64,000 bases of DNA from positions 1 through 64,000 of the forward strand of contig JASJJC010000023.1 in the NCBI GenBank assembly GCA_037624485.1. Direction: 5' to 3'. Position 1 is the first letter of the stretch. Every line of letters begins with the position of its first letter. The stretch is from JAFMKE01 sp037624485 (lineage in GTDB: Bacteria > Bacteroidota > Bacteroidia > Chitinophagales > UBA8649). This document shows, piece after piece, positions 1 through 8,551 of the stretch. The notes below the pieces were generated by a model, which saw only the letters and a list, made by a program, of their open reading frames with translations, had not been told where the DNA came from and made no database searches. Made by a program: the position numbers and the translations under genes.

Positions 1-1
1 A

Positions 2-694
2 GATGGGCAGGCAGCAGTTCAAATCACCAATGAAGGTCAGGCCTTCGAAATTTTATGGTCGACCGGCCAAGACGGGGATAGTCTCTTTGGATTAAGTGCA
101 GGCGTTTATACTTTAAACTACCTGGATGAGTTGGGATGTGAGTACACGGATTCGATTTCGGTAGACGCGCCTTTCCCTTTAAATGTGCAAGCAGATATTC
201 AAGCACAAACGTTGGATAGCCAAGGGAGTATTCATATTTTGGCTAATGGTGGAGTTCCTCCTTACAGGATTTTATTAGATAGTAATGAAATTGCAAGTTC
301 CTCCATAACTATGGATTCAGGGGAATATGTATTAGTTGTTATTGATTCTAATGGCTGTGAATATGAAGATTTATTAATTATACCTTTTGAAACAGGGACA
401 AACCTGTTTGAAAATATAAATCACAACCGATCTTTTGAAATAGCGATTAAACCTAATCCAATAGAAGATCTAATTTGGATATCTACAACAATACCCTTTC
501 GGGGTATACTTAGCTGGGAAATAATAGATGTTTCAGGTAAAAAAATACTTCAAAATCAAGAGTTATTTCCCTCATCAGAATTGCACAGGGGTTTTCAAGT
601 AAACTTGGAATCACTAGGCAGAGGGATCTATTTTTTTCGCCTCACTTATCAGAATGAAGCTTGCATGATGAAGCTTATCAAAGAACAAAGATAA
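2..694 (+). CDS. C-terminal part of a SprB-repeat, T9SS-sorted surface protein (start lies upstream of the window)
   Basis: The frame is open from base 2 with no start, so only the last 230 residues are seen. They contain two SprB-like repeats, recognisable by the ending G-x-Y-x-L-x-x-x-D-x-x-GC (first around LSAGVYTLNYLDELGC, second starting GGVPPYRI and ending VVIDSNGC). A type A T9SS sorting domain follows: the KPNPIEDLIWIS strand, the IIDVSGKKI strand and the final GIYFFRLTY/MMKLIKE strands. SprB repeats are typical of large gliding or adhesion proteins of Bacteroidota, and the sorting domain directs export through the type IX system with attachment at the cell surface. The end overlaps the convergent small gene by 17 nt. 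A degraded tail of similar architecture lies about 0.5 kb downstream. Confidence 0.85.
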   Translation, partial: DGQAAVQITNEGQAFEILWSTGQDGDSLFGLSAGVYTLNYLDELGCEYTDSISVDAPFPLNVQADIQAQTLDSQGSIHILANGGVPPYRILLDSNEIASSSITMDSGEYVLVVIDSNGCEYEDLLIIPFETGTNLFENINHNRSFEIAIKPNPIEDLIWISTTIPFRGILSWEIIDVSGKKILQNQELFPSSELHRGFQVNLESLGRGIYFFRLTYQNEACMMKLIKEQR

Positions 695-1058
695 AGTAAT
701 GAATTTCTGAATTTTCTCGAGTACTTACCTGATGGCTTTTTAAGGTCATATTCCCTGAAGCCATATCCAAAATCTCCAAAAAAGACTTTGCTGAATAAAA
801 TTTCTTAAGAAAAGCAAAAGCTTTTTTGGCTTTGACTTTCTCATCAGATGTATTTGCATTGGCATAAGCTTCTTCAATATTAGTCATCTGCACACTTGCA
901 TTCGCTGATTCTGCATCTAAAGTCAAAACTATTGCGACTATTTGCTCTGATTGACTGATAACTTCTTCTAGCTCCATGGATCTGTTATCATTATTTTCTG
1001 CAGAAAATAATGGAGCAATTGATATTAGAATGAGAGGAATTAGAAAAAATTTTTTCAT
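678..1058 (-). CDS. Small secreted protein of unknown function
   Basis: 126 residues, family not recognised. Residues 1-20 (MKKFFLIPLILISIAPLFSA) look like a Sec signal peptide. The mature part is acidic and Ala/Ser-rich, then a Lys/Ala-rich helical stretch (VKAKKAFAFLKKFYSAKSF), ending in a hydrophobic tail (YFIFVL). No cysteine or catalytic motif is evident. A consensus TAnnTTTG promoter 30 nt upstream supports it being a real gene and not a shadow ORF. It sits between two T9SS tails and overlaps the end of the upstream one. It could be a locus-specific accessory protein, but nothing in the sequence shows a role. Confidence 0.5.
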   Translation of the reverse strand: MKKFFLIPLILISIAPLFSAENNDNRSMELEEVISQSEQIVAIVLTLDAESANASVQMTNIEEAYANANTSDEKVKAKKAFAFLKKFYSAKSFLEILDMASGNMTLKSHQVSTRENSEIHYFIFVL

Positions 1059-1087
1059 AGAATTTTGCTTTTTTTAAATAAGTTTAT

Positions 1088-1095
1088 CAAAAGTA
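1088..1095 (-). promoter_or_regulatory. Promoter -7 element (TACTTTTG) for the small secreted protein gene
   Basis: Read on the minus strand the site is TACTTTTG, matching the Bacteroidota -7 consensus TAnnTTTG. It predicts a start of transcription near 1083 and a leader of about 25 nt. No clear -33 TTG was found. Confidence 0.45.
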
Positions 1096-1179
1096 ATTAT
1101 TTTTAAAACATAAAAGGAATTAGTATTCATAATATGCCGGGGCATTTATTTTTTAAACAATTTTTAATCAAGTAAAAAA

Positions 1180-1257
1180 ATGTTAAAAGAGACTCAAATT
1201 TTTATTCATGTCCCAAAAACGGGAGGGACAACTCTTAATGCCACCTTACATAGTTAG
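1180..1257 (+). pseudogene. N-terminal remnant of a sulfotransferase-family gene
   Basis: An ATG at 1180 opens a 25-codon frame containing IFIHVPKTGGTTL, which is the 5'-phosphosulfate-binding loop of the PAPS-dependent sulfotransferase family (canonical F-I-H-x-P-K-T-G-G-T-[ST]). In intact members this motif sits at the very N-terminus, as here. After about residue 22 the family-like sequence stops and the frame closes at TAG 1255-1257, while a T9SS tail sequence begins in another frame. The fragment is therefore the start of a gene joined to unrelated DNA near 1240-1250. It cannot encode an active enzyme. Confidence 0.6.
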
Positions 1258-1671
1258 CGTCGATAGTATTGAAATTGGAAGTCAGTTGATTTATCTTGAT
1301 GAAGGTCTTTATGCACTAAATATTTTAAATAATAATGGATGTGCTGTGAATCACAGTGTAAATATTGAGTTTCAAGATACTTCACTTGTTTTAAGATTGG
1401 TTGGTATAGATTTGGGTGAAACCAAGGCTTCACCCAATCCATTTAATAAAGAAATTCATGTTTCAATTCCCTTTTTAAATATTGAAGGTGTAGAATTTAA
1501 ATTATTGGACATAATTGGAAGATTAATTACAAAAATCGAGGTTACAGAGAATTCTAATTCTACTAAAAAAAATACACATTACAAATGTTAGATGATTTAC
1601 CGCCTGGTACATATTACCTAAGCATCAATTCTCTTTCCCATGAAAATTTTTTCAGTTTAATTAAAGAGTAA
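1208..1671 (+). pseudogene. Broken SprB-repeat/T9SS sorting-domain tail, frameshifted at an A8 run
   Basis: From about 1238 this frame reads PPYIVSVDSIEI..., then LYALNILNNNGC (a SprB-repeat ending) and ASPNPFNKEIHVSI (first T9SS sorting strand). The frame ends at TAG 1589-1591. The missing last strands (YTLQMLDDLPPGTYYLSIN ... SLIKE, stop 1669-1671) continue in the -1 frame. The switch falls in an eight-A run at 1565-1572, and one extra A would restore a full sorting domain. The 5' side is joined to a sulfotransferase start, so no normal start or signal peptide exists. The ATG at 1208 belongs to the sulfotransferase fragment read out of frame. It is probably a dead copy of the same kind of tail as the gene at the window start. 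Confidence 0.65.
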
Positions 1672-1800
1672 CTCTAACAAAAAAAACTGATATTTTTAGA
1701 TATTTAAATTATTATCAATTTACTCTTAATTTTTTTGGTCGTTTTTTCAAGGTGAATCAATTTATTTTTAATTCTGTTTTATTTTTCTATAAATAATTAT

Positions 1801-1808
1801 TATATTTA
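1801..1808 (+). promoter_or_regulatory. Probable -7 promoter element (TATATTTA) for the giant T9SS protein
   Basis: TATATTTA differs from TAnnTTTG only at the last base and lies 40 nt before the ATG at 1849, in a very AT-rich 177-bp spacer (1672-1848) that holds nothing else I can identify. Confidence 0.35.
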
Positions 1809-1848
1809 GCAGTCAAACTTACTTATCTAAACTAAAAAACTACGTTTT

Positions 1849-4800
1849 ATGAAAAAATTACTACTTGTAATTGCTGTGTTTTTAACCAGCTTTAGTGTCA
1901 AGTCACAGTGCAATTATGAAGTCGAACTTTGGGATTCTTGGGGAGACGGATGGAATGGGAATAATCTAGAAGTCTATGTTGATGGAGTTTTAGATGGCAC
2001 CTACACAGTTGCTTCCGGTCAGTCAGCTGTTTTTCCAATAATTGTTTCTACAGGACAACAAATTACTTTTATCTATGATCAAAGTGGTGGTTACCCAGGC
2101 GAAAATGCATATCAATTAACAGATCCAACTGGTGCCGTAATTTTTACATCCAATGGCTCCTTTGGTATGGGACCTTCATCTGGAGGAAATGGTACACCAG
2201 GTGATTCTGGTCCTTTTGCTTCTTCATGCCCTTCATGTCCATCGCCATCTGCTGGGACTGCATCTTCTATTACAGGATCAGGTGCAACCTTAAGTTGGTC
2301 AAGTTCAGAAACAACATTTGATATTGGTTTTGGATCAACAGAACCTTTGGCTGGTGATACAGTTGGTATTACAGATACATTTTTGGTAGTCAATAACCTC
2401 TCACCTCAAACAACATATGAATTTTGGGTAATGGCTGATTGCGGAACATCTGGAACAAGTTCTTGGTCTGGACCTTTCTCTTTCACGACACCATGTGCTG
2501 GCGAAGTTGCTCCTTATAATGAAAGTTTTGATGCTGGGACGACTACACCTCAATGTTGGACTAACACGCCAGGCGGTGAGCCATGGTCATTTTTAGCCTC
2601 AGGAGGGTTTGGTCCAGGTTATGGGGTTGCAGGGTCAAATGACCATACCTCAGGTTCAGGAAATTTTACTTGGATAGATGGTTCAGGTGGTATTGGTTCT
2701 AATGAGTTAATTTCTCCTTCAATTGATATCTCTACTCTAACATCCACTCAAGTTGGATTTTGGATACTTAGTAATAATACAGATGATGCAGCTCAAAACA
2801 CCATTGAACTATCGGTTTGGAATGGAACTTCTTGGGATTTATTGAATACATATGGTGCAAATGATCCAAATTGGGTTGAAGTTACTGCAATTGTGCCTGT
2901 TGGAATTTCAAGTCCTACACAGTTTAAATTAGAGCAAGTGGCATCTGTTGTCGGAGGTAGTGCTTATTTTAATGACTTGTTAGTCGATGATTTCTTTGTT
3001 GTAGAAGCGCCTACTGGATGTGTAGGAACCCCTGTTCCAGGACTAACTACCTCAACGTCTGACACTGCTTGTGTTGGAGTCAATATTACTCTAGGCACTA
3101 CAAATTCATTAACTGATATAGGCTTGACCTTTCAGTGGCAAAGTTCAAGTGATGGTATTACCTACAATGACATAGTATCGGGAACATCTGCAACATTTGA
3201 CACATCTATTGCAGCCGATACATGGTTTCAATGTGTGGTAACTTGCACAAACAGTGGCCTCTCTGGTACTTCTTCACCTGTGCAAATTACCCTTGACGAC
3301 CCTCAAGAATGCTATTGTGAGCCAGTTTATGGTACAACTACTAGTTCAGGTTGTTTAGATGGTGATGTGATTGCAAGAGTGATTTTGAATACTTTAGATA
3401 ATAACTCAGGAACTGGTTGCCCAAGTGGTACTGCTGGTTACAGTGACTACACCGACGATCCTTCTTTGACAACTACCTTAAGTGCAGGTTCAACTTATGG
3501 TTGCACAGTATATGCAGGACAGTATGGTGAAGGATATAAAGCTTGGATTGATTACAATCAAGATGGTGTTTTTGATAATTCACCTGTTGGTACTCCAGGT
3601 AGTGAGGTTGTTGGAAATACTACATCTCCAGTCCCTGGTAGTGGATCCGTAGGTGTATTAGGTGGTAATGTTACATTCCCTATTTCTCTATCTTGTAATC
3701 CTACGCCAGGAACTTACAGACTTCGTATTAGATGTATATACAATAACAATGGTCCTTCCATTGATCCTTGTATCTATCAATCTAATTGGGGTGAAACAGA
3801 AGATTACTTGATTAGTATTGCTCCGCCACCACCTTGCCCAGTAATTACAAATCTTGCTGTAAACAACGTAGGTTACTCTTCTGCAAGTTTAACATGGCTT
3901 CTTGGATGTGCAGAAACAGTTTGGGATGTTAGCGTCTCAACTGACTCAATCCCTGGTGCTCCTGCAAATTTTGAGGATGTATCAAGTGACTCATTATTTG
4001 CGACAGGCTTAAATGATAATACGGTTTATTATGCGCATGTAAGAGCAGATTGTGAGACAAGTGGTGCTACCGGAAATGGTGAAAGTGCTTGGACAACAAT
4101 CGGTCCTTTCACTACGCTAGAATCGTGCGTACCTCCTACTGCATTAACAGCATTTAACGTAGGATCTGATTCTGCATTAGTTTCTTGGTCAAGTGATTCA
4201 ACACTTTTTGATGTTGCTTTTGGTCAATCTCCTCTTGGACTTCCTACAGCTCCAACTGCTGGTTACGGTTCTCTTGCAAGTGACACAGTAATTTTGAGTG
4301 GATTAGCCCCAGGTACAGATTATCAATATTACGTGCGAACTAATTGTGGCGCAAATGACCAGAGTGATTGGTCAGGACCTTTTAGTTTTACAACTGAGCC
4401 GGAACAATGTAGCGGAACGCCTTCATTAGGTGGTGTTGATGTTTCATCATCAGATACAGTTGTTTGTAGCCAACTTGGTTTTACTCTAAGCCTAGAAAAT
4501 GTTCCTACTGTGCTAGGATATGTTTATCAGTGGCAGAGTTCAAGTGATGGAATCACATACAATGATATAGCTACGGGAACATCTGCAACTTTTGATACAT
4601 CTATTGTTGCTGATACATGGTTCCAATGTGTTGTGACGTGTACAAATAGTGGTCTTTCTAACTCTACTACTCCATTGAATATAACCCTAGATCCAAATGT
4701 TCAAGACTGCTATTGCGAGCCAGTTTATGGTACAACTACTAATTCAGGTTGTTTAGATGGTGATGTGATTGCAAGAGTGATTTTGAATACTTTAGATAAT

Positions 4801-7800
4801 AATTCAGGAACCGGTTGCCCAAGTGGTACTGCCGGATACAGTGACTACACTGACAGTCTTTCTTTGACGACTACATTAAATGCAGGTACAACTTATGGTT
4901 GCACAGTTTATGCTGGGCAGTGGGGTGAAGGATACAAAGCTTGGATTGATTACAACCAAGATGGTGTGTTTGATAATTCACCTGTTGGTACTCCAGGAAG
5001 TGAGGTTATTGGAAATACTACATCTCCTGTCCCTGGTAGTTTTCAAGTAGGTGTATTAGGTGGTAATGTTACATTCCCTATCACACTAGCGTGTAATCCT
5101 ACGCCAGGAACCTACAGACTTCGTATTAGATGTATATACAATAACAATGGTCCTTCCATTGACCCTTGTATCTATCAATCTAATTGGGGTGAAACAGAAG
5201 ATTACTTGATATCTATTGCACCTCCGCCACCTTGTCCAGATATTATAGGTCTTGTGGCAAGCAATGTTACAACGAATTCAGCGGATATTGATTGGGTTCT
5301 AGGTTGCGCTGAACAGTTTTGGAATTATGAGGTTTCAACTTCATCATCTCCACCTGTGGCCGGTGCTAATGTTGGTGCAACAAGTCAATCTGCAAGTGGT
5401 TTAACTTCTGGAACTACATATTATGCTCATGTAAGAGCATTATGTGGAAATTCAAATGTTTCCAATTGGTCAACTGTATCTTTCACAACTGCATTTGTAG
5501 CTCCAGCCAATGATGATTGTGTTGATGCTATTGAGTTGACTTGTGGCCAAGTTGAAACTGTTAATACAACTGCTGCTACAAGTGATGCTTCAGCGGGAGC
5601 TTGTGGAGTCGGTACTGGAGGAACTCCTGGGATAGGCGTATGGTATACATTTACAGGTACGGGGGATGAGATTCAAGTTTCTCTTTGTAACTCTGACTTT
5701 GATACTAAATTACATATTTACACAAGCCAAAATGGCACATGTAGTACACTATCTTGTTTTGAGAGTAATGATGACGGGCTTTTATGTCCTGCACTTCAAT
5801 CTGCTATTACCTTTAACTCCGTTTTAGGAACTACATACTATATTTTACCAAGTGGGTTTGGAACTAGCACAGGTAATTTAGATATTGCGATTTCTTGTAT
5901 CCCTCAAGGTGTTAATACATGGTTAGGTACCAGCACCGATGATGATGATCCAGCCAACTGGTCTTCAGGATCGGTTCCGGATTGTTCTACGGATATATAT
6001 ATACCATTGACTGTAAATAATCCTACATTTGATTCACTATTTGAATGTAATAATTTTGGGATGGCATCAACCGTTAATGCTTTAGTTTTAGCAGCAAGTG
6101 ATACGCTTGGTATATGTGGTGATGTTACTATTGCAGGAAATGCTAGTATTGCTGGCTCAGGTTGGGTTAGCTTAAACGGAACAAATGGAGGAACCTCAAT
6201 TACAGGTTCTGCGGGTTCAACTATTAATAATTTGATGTTAACTAGTGATTATTCAGTTGTTAATAATTTAGATATCTCAAATGCTCTATTGTTAAATGGA
6301 GGTAACATTGATGCTACTGGTGGATCAATTACATTGAAATCAGATATTAATGGTACAGCATATTTTGATGATTTCTCTTCAATTGGAGGTACATACACAG
6401 GTGATTTAACGCAAGAAAGATATGTTGCTTCAAGCACAGTTTTAGGTGGAATTGCAACTGGTCAACGTTTGTTTGGAACGGCGGTATCTAATGGTTCAGT
6501 TTCAGGTCTAAACCAGCAATATGCTAATTACCCAAATGGTTTAGGTGCTATTGTGCCAACTGCTGCATGTGATCCAACAATACTGGATGCTAATTCACCT
6601 TACTCTAATTTGTTTGAGTGGAATGAGTCTGCGCCAACTTCATGTTACCTTGAAGGATGGACAGCGATTAGTGATGCAGGTGCTCTAACTTCTTCCAGAG
6701 GCTATTCTGGATGGATGGATTTAGGGTCAGTCATAAGTGTCACAGGCTCACCTAATACTGGTGCTCAAAGTTTCTCAGGTTTATCAACTGGAAATGTTGC
6801 TAATGCTTCTGGATGGCATGTATTGTCTAATCCGTTCCCATCACCTATTAATGTTTCTGCTATAACTACAGGTGGTTTTACATCTGCTCAGTTTTATGAT
6901 AACACCACGGCTTTTGCTGGTACGTATCAACCAATGTTAGTTGGTATGACTGAAATACCAATTATGCAAGGATTTATTGCTCAAGCAACAGCTCCTAGTA
7001 CATTTAGTGTGTCTAATAATGATAGAATTGCGACAAATAATCCGGAGTTCTACAAATCAAATAATTGGTTTGATTATAAATTAGAGGTTATAGTGAATGT
7101 TAATCAAAGCCAAGATATTACTTACTTATATTATAGTGATATTGCAACTGCTAACTTTGATAATAACGGTGATTGTGTTAAACGTGAAAGCGATGTAAAT
7201 AAACCTACATTGTATACACGTAATAACACGCAAATGTTAAGTTTGAATGGTTTACATCTGAATGATTTAGGTATGTCAGTTCCAATGGGACTTATCGCTC
7301 AAAGTCAGTCAGCTGCATCCCTAAGCTTCACTGGTATGACAGACTTCCCAGTAAACACTACTATTTATTTAGAGGATAAAGTAAATGGTGTTTTCCATAA
7401 TATTATTAATGGAGATTACACATTTACTGCAGATCCTTCTGAAAATGGTTCGGACAGATTTGAGATACATTTTGTATTACCGGTAAGTTTCAACTTAGTT
7501 GAGCCTACTTGTGAGAATACTAACGGTACGATAATCGATAATACCAATGACGGAAGAGAATACAATATCTTTAATGAAGGTTTTGTTATAGGTCTTGGTG
7601 TATTGGACGGTTCAAGTAATGAACTTGCAGCTGGTGATTATACGATTGAGGTATATGACCAATATGGTGGATCTCAGACCTATGATATCACTGTAGATGA
7701 AATTACTCCAGTTACAGCTGGTATCATTTCTAGTGCAAGTGCTATCGAATCAGGTGAATCTATTGACTTTGAGTTCAACGGTTCAAATGCCTTCACTTAT

Positions 7801-8211
7801 GAATGGGCAATCAATGGTCAAGTTGTAGCGCAAACAGAGTTGTTTAGCTTCGAGTTTACAACACCTGGTCAATATGTTGTTGAGGTTTTTGCTGCTAATG
7901 ATATTTGTGAGGCTGTTGCCACTAGAATAATCGAGGTTGCTGAGAAAACTACAACAGTTATTGAAATTGGTAATGGTTCTTTATCAATCTATGAGTCTGA
8001 TGGGGATGTAGTGCTGAATTTTACTAATATCAATGAAGGTAAAGTTCAGGCTTCAATTTATAACTTGTTGGGTCAAGAATTAGCTTCTGTAGGGCTTGAG
8101 TCTAGTGGTAAACAAATTATCCAAAATGTAAATTGGGCGGATGGATACTACTTAGTGAAAGTTCAAATTGGTCAACAAGTTGTCAACGAAACAATTTTAA
8201 TAACAAAATAA
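1849..8211 (+). CDS. Giant modular T9SS-secreted protein with FN3-like, MAM-like and two GEVED modules
   Basis: 2120 residues. Residues 1-19 are a signal peptide (MKKLLLVIAVFLTSFSVKSQ). The order then is approximately: an N-terminal module with WDSWGDGWNGN (20-125); an FN3-like module with WSGPFSFTT (132-215); a MAM-like module (220-385); an Ig-like module with QWQSSSDGITYND (400-485); a GEVED module with KAWIDYNQDGVFDN and WGETEDY (490-662); two FN3-like modules (665-850); a second Ig-like plus GEVED pair (870-1128); another FN3-like module; a PPC-like module starting NDDCVDAIEL (about 1220-1355); a long beta-rich region; a PKD-like stretch (about 1960-2030); and a type A T9SS sorting domain (about 2040-2120). 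GEVED, FN3 and MAM-like modules usually mediate binding to proteins or glycans, so an adhesin or matrix protein is likely. No peptidase or glycosidase motif was seen. A strong terminator follows the stop. Confidence 0.85.
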   Translation: MKKLLLVIAVFLTSFSVKSQCNYEVELWDSWGDGWNGNNLEVYVDGVLDGTYTVASGQSAVFPIIVSTGQQITFIYDQSGGYPGENAYQLTDPTGAVIFTSNGSFGMGPSSGGNGTPGDSGPFASSCPSCPSPSAGTASSITGSGATLSWSSSETTFDIGFGSTEPLAGDTVGITDTFLVVNNLSPQTTYEFWVMADCGTSGTSSWSGPFSFTTPCAGEVAPYNESFDAGTTTPQCWTNTPGGEPWSFLASGGFGPGYGVAGSNDHTSGSGNFTWIDGSGGIGSNELISPSIDISTLTSTQVGFWILSNNTDDAAQNTIELSVWNGTSWDLLNTYGANDPNWVEVTAIVPVGISSPTQFKLEQVASVVGGSAYFNDLLVDDFFVVEAPTGCVGTPVPGLTTSTSDTACVGVNITLGTTNSLTDIGLTFQWQSSSDGITYNDIVSGTSATFDTSIAADTWFQCVVTCTNSGLSGTSSPVQITLDDPQECYCEPVYGTTTSSGCLDGDVIARVILNTLDNNSGTGCPSGTAGYSDYTDDPSLTTTLSAGSTYGCTVYAGQYGEGYKAWIDYNQDGVFDNSPVGTPGSEVVGNTTSPVPGSGSVGVLGGNVTFPISLSCNPTPGTYRLRIRCIYNNNGPSIDPCIYQSNWGETEDYLISIAPPPPCPVITNLAVNNVGYSSASLTWLLGCAETVWDVSVSTDSIPGAPANFEDVSSDSLFATGLNDNTVYYAHVRADCETSGATGNGESAWTTIGPFTTLESCVPPTALTAFNVGSDSALVSWSSDSTLFDVAFGQSPLGLPTAPTAGYGSLASDTVILSGLAPGTDYQYYVRTNCGANDQSDWSGPFSFTTEPEQCSGTPSLGGVDVSSSDTVVCSQLGFTLSLENVPTVLGYVYQWQSSSDGITYNDIATGTSATFDTSIVADTWFQCVVTCTNSGLSNSTTPLNITLDPNVQDCYCEPVYGTTTNSGCLDGDVIARVILNTLDNNSGTGCPSGTAGYSDYTDSLSLTTTLNAGTTYGCTVYAGQWGEGYKAWIDYNQDGVFDNSPVGTPGSEVIGNTTSPVPGSFQVGVLGGNVTFPITLACNPTPGTYRLRIRCIYNNNGPSIDPCIYQSNWGETEDYLISIAPPPPCPDIIGLVASNVTTNSADIDWVLGCAEQFWNYEVSTSSSPPVAGANVGATSQSASGLTSGTTYYAHVRALCGNSNVSNWSTVSFTTAFVAPANDDCVDAIELTCGQVETVNTTAATSDASAGACGVGTGGTPGIGVWYTFTGTGDEIQVSLCNSDFDTKLHIYTSQNGTCSTLSCFESNDDGLLCPALQSAITFNSVLGTTYYILPSGFGTSTGNLDIAISCIPQGVNTWLGTSTDDDDPANWSSGSVPDCSTDIYIPLTVNNPTFDSLFECNNFGMASTVNALVLAASDTLGICGDVTIAGNASIAGSGWVSLNGTNGGTSITGSAGSTINNLMLTSDYSVVNNLDISNALLLNGGNIDATGGSITLKSDINGTAYFDDFSSIGGTYTGDLTQERYVASSTVLGGIATGQRLFGTAVSNGSVSGLNQQYANYPNGLGAIVPTAACDPTILDANSPYSNLFEWNESAPTSCYLEGWTAISDAGALTSSRGYSGWMDLGSVISVTGSPNTGAQSFSGLSTGNVANASGWHVLSNPFPSPINVSAITTGGFTSAQFYDNTTAFAGTYQPMLVGMTEIPIMQGFIAQATAPSTFSVSNNDRIATNNPEFYKSNNWFDYKLEVIVNVNQSQDITYLYYSDIATANFDNNGDCVKRESDVNKPTLYTRNNTQMLSLNGLHLNDLGMSVPMGLIAQSQSAASLSFTGMTDFPVNTTIYLEDKVNGVFHNIINGDYTFTADPSENGSDRFEIHFVLPVSFNLVEPTCENTNGTIIDNTNDGREYNIFNEGFVIGLGVLDGSSNELAAGDYTIEVYDQYGGSQTYDITVDEITPVTAGIISSASAIESGESIDFEFNGSNAFTYEWAINGQVVAQTELFSFEFTTPGQYVVEVFAANDICEAVATRIIEVAEKTTTVIEIGNGSLSIYESDGDVVLNFTNINEGKVQASIYNLLGQELASVGLESSGKQIIQNVNWADGYYLVKVQIGQQVVNETILITK
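3133..3840 (+). repeat. Internal duplication, copy 1 (Ig-like plus GEVED module)
   Basis: Coding sequence from the QWQSSSDGITYND motif to the PPPPCP linker recurs 1395-1398 bp downstream. The GEVED half is nearly identical at DNA level, whereas the FN3-like modules on either side have diverged. Confidence 0.85.
4528..5238 (+). repeat. Internal duplication, copy 2 (Ig-like plus GEVED module)
   Basis: Second copy of the 0.7-kb module. It differs from copy 1 by scattered substitutions and one extra codon before the CYCEPVYGTTT segment, which shifts the offset from 1395 to 1398 bp. Confidence 0.85.
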
Positions 8212-8220
8212 TTATATAAG

Positions 8221-8255
8221 AATTGGGCAGATGCTTCAAAATCTGCCCAATTTTA
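8221..8255 (+). terminator. Intrinsic terminator after the giant T9SS gene
   Basis: A perfect 12-bp stem (AATTGGGCAGAT at 8221-8232 with ATCTGCCCAATT at 8241-8252) has an 8-nt loop and runs into a short T tract. It starts 9 nt after the stop codon. Confidence 0.85.
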
Positions 8256-8256
8256 T

Positions 8257-8264
8257 TATCTTTG
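8257..8264 (+). promoter_or_regulatory. Promoter -7 element (TATCTTTG) for the PID-CTERM gene
   Basis: Exact match to TAnnTTTG, 17 nt before the ATG at 8282 and immediately after the preceding terminator, so the small gene is its own transcription unit. Confidence 0.6.
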
Positions 8265-8281
8265 AATCTTAAAATAAAAGA

Positions 8282-8488
8282 ATGAAAACTTCTACAAATA
8301 AAAACCTGTTAAAATTTTTAATACTTTCGGTGTTGTTAATAGCGCCATTCACGTTAAGTTATGTGTTTGCTCAACCGGCTCCACCACCACCACCACCGCC
8401 ACCTGTTGGCGTCCCAATTGATGGGGGTATAGCAATCCTATTAAGTGGACTAGCGGCATACGGTGCTAAAAAGTACTTTAATAAATAA
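8282..8488 (+). CDS. PID-CTERM type small membrane-anchored sorting-signal protein
   Basis: 68 residues. A signal-like hydrophobic segment (residues about 11-30, ending SYVFAQ) is followed by a proline run (PAPPPPPPPP), the signature PIDGG, a second hydrophobic segment (IAILLSGLAAYG) and a basic end (AKKYFNK). The order signature, transmembrane helix, basic tail is that of C-terminal protein-sorting signals such as PEP-CTERM. As I recall, this Bacteroidota version is annotated as a PID-CTERM sorting domain. Here almost the whole mature protein is the signal. The processing enzyme is not known to me and no exosortase gene is in the window. It has its own promoter and terminator and sits between two T9SS cargo genes. 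The function is unknown. Confidence 0.7.
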   Translation: MKTSTNKNLLKFLILSVLLIAPFTLSYVFAQPAPPPPPPPPVGVPIDGGIAILLSGLAAYGAKKYFNK

Positions 8489-8509
8489 AATTTATTTACT
8501 ATATTTTTT

Positions 8510-8546
8510 AAAAACTCCTAGTTTCTGCTAGGAGTTTTTTATTTTT
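8510..8546 (+). terminator. Intrinsic terminator after the PID-CTERM gene
   Basis: Stem ACTCCTAG (8514-8521) with CTAGGAGT (8528-8535), extended by flanking A/T pairs, loop TTTCTG, then a T-rich tail. The T tract overlaps a TATTTTTA promoter-like element for the next gene. Confidence 0.85.
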
Positions 8547-8547
8547 A
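8540..8547 (+). promoter_or_regulatory. Candidate -7 element (TATTTTTA) exactly 4 nt before the ATG at 8552
   Basis: One mismatch to TAnnTTTG. The 4-nt gap to the ATG matches other possibly leaderless genes in this window. The element lies in the T tract of the upstream terminator, so it may be coincidental. Confidence 0.3.
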
Positions 8548-8551
8548 GTCA

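Noticed and set aside
2112..2393. 93-codon minus-strand ORF rich in Pro/Val inside the giant T9SS gene
   Set aside because: Shadow of a low-complexity Ser/Thr/Gly-rich coding region; no start signals or homology.
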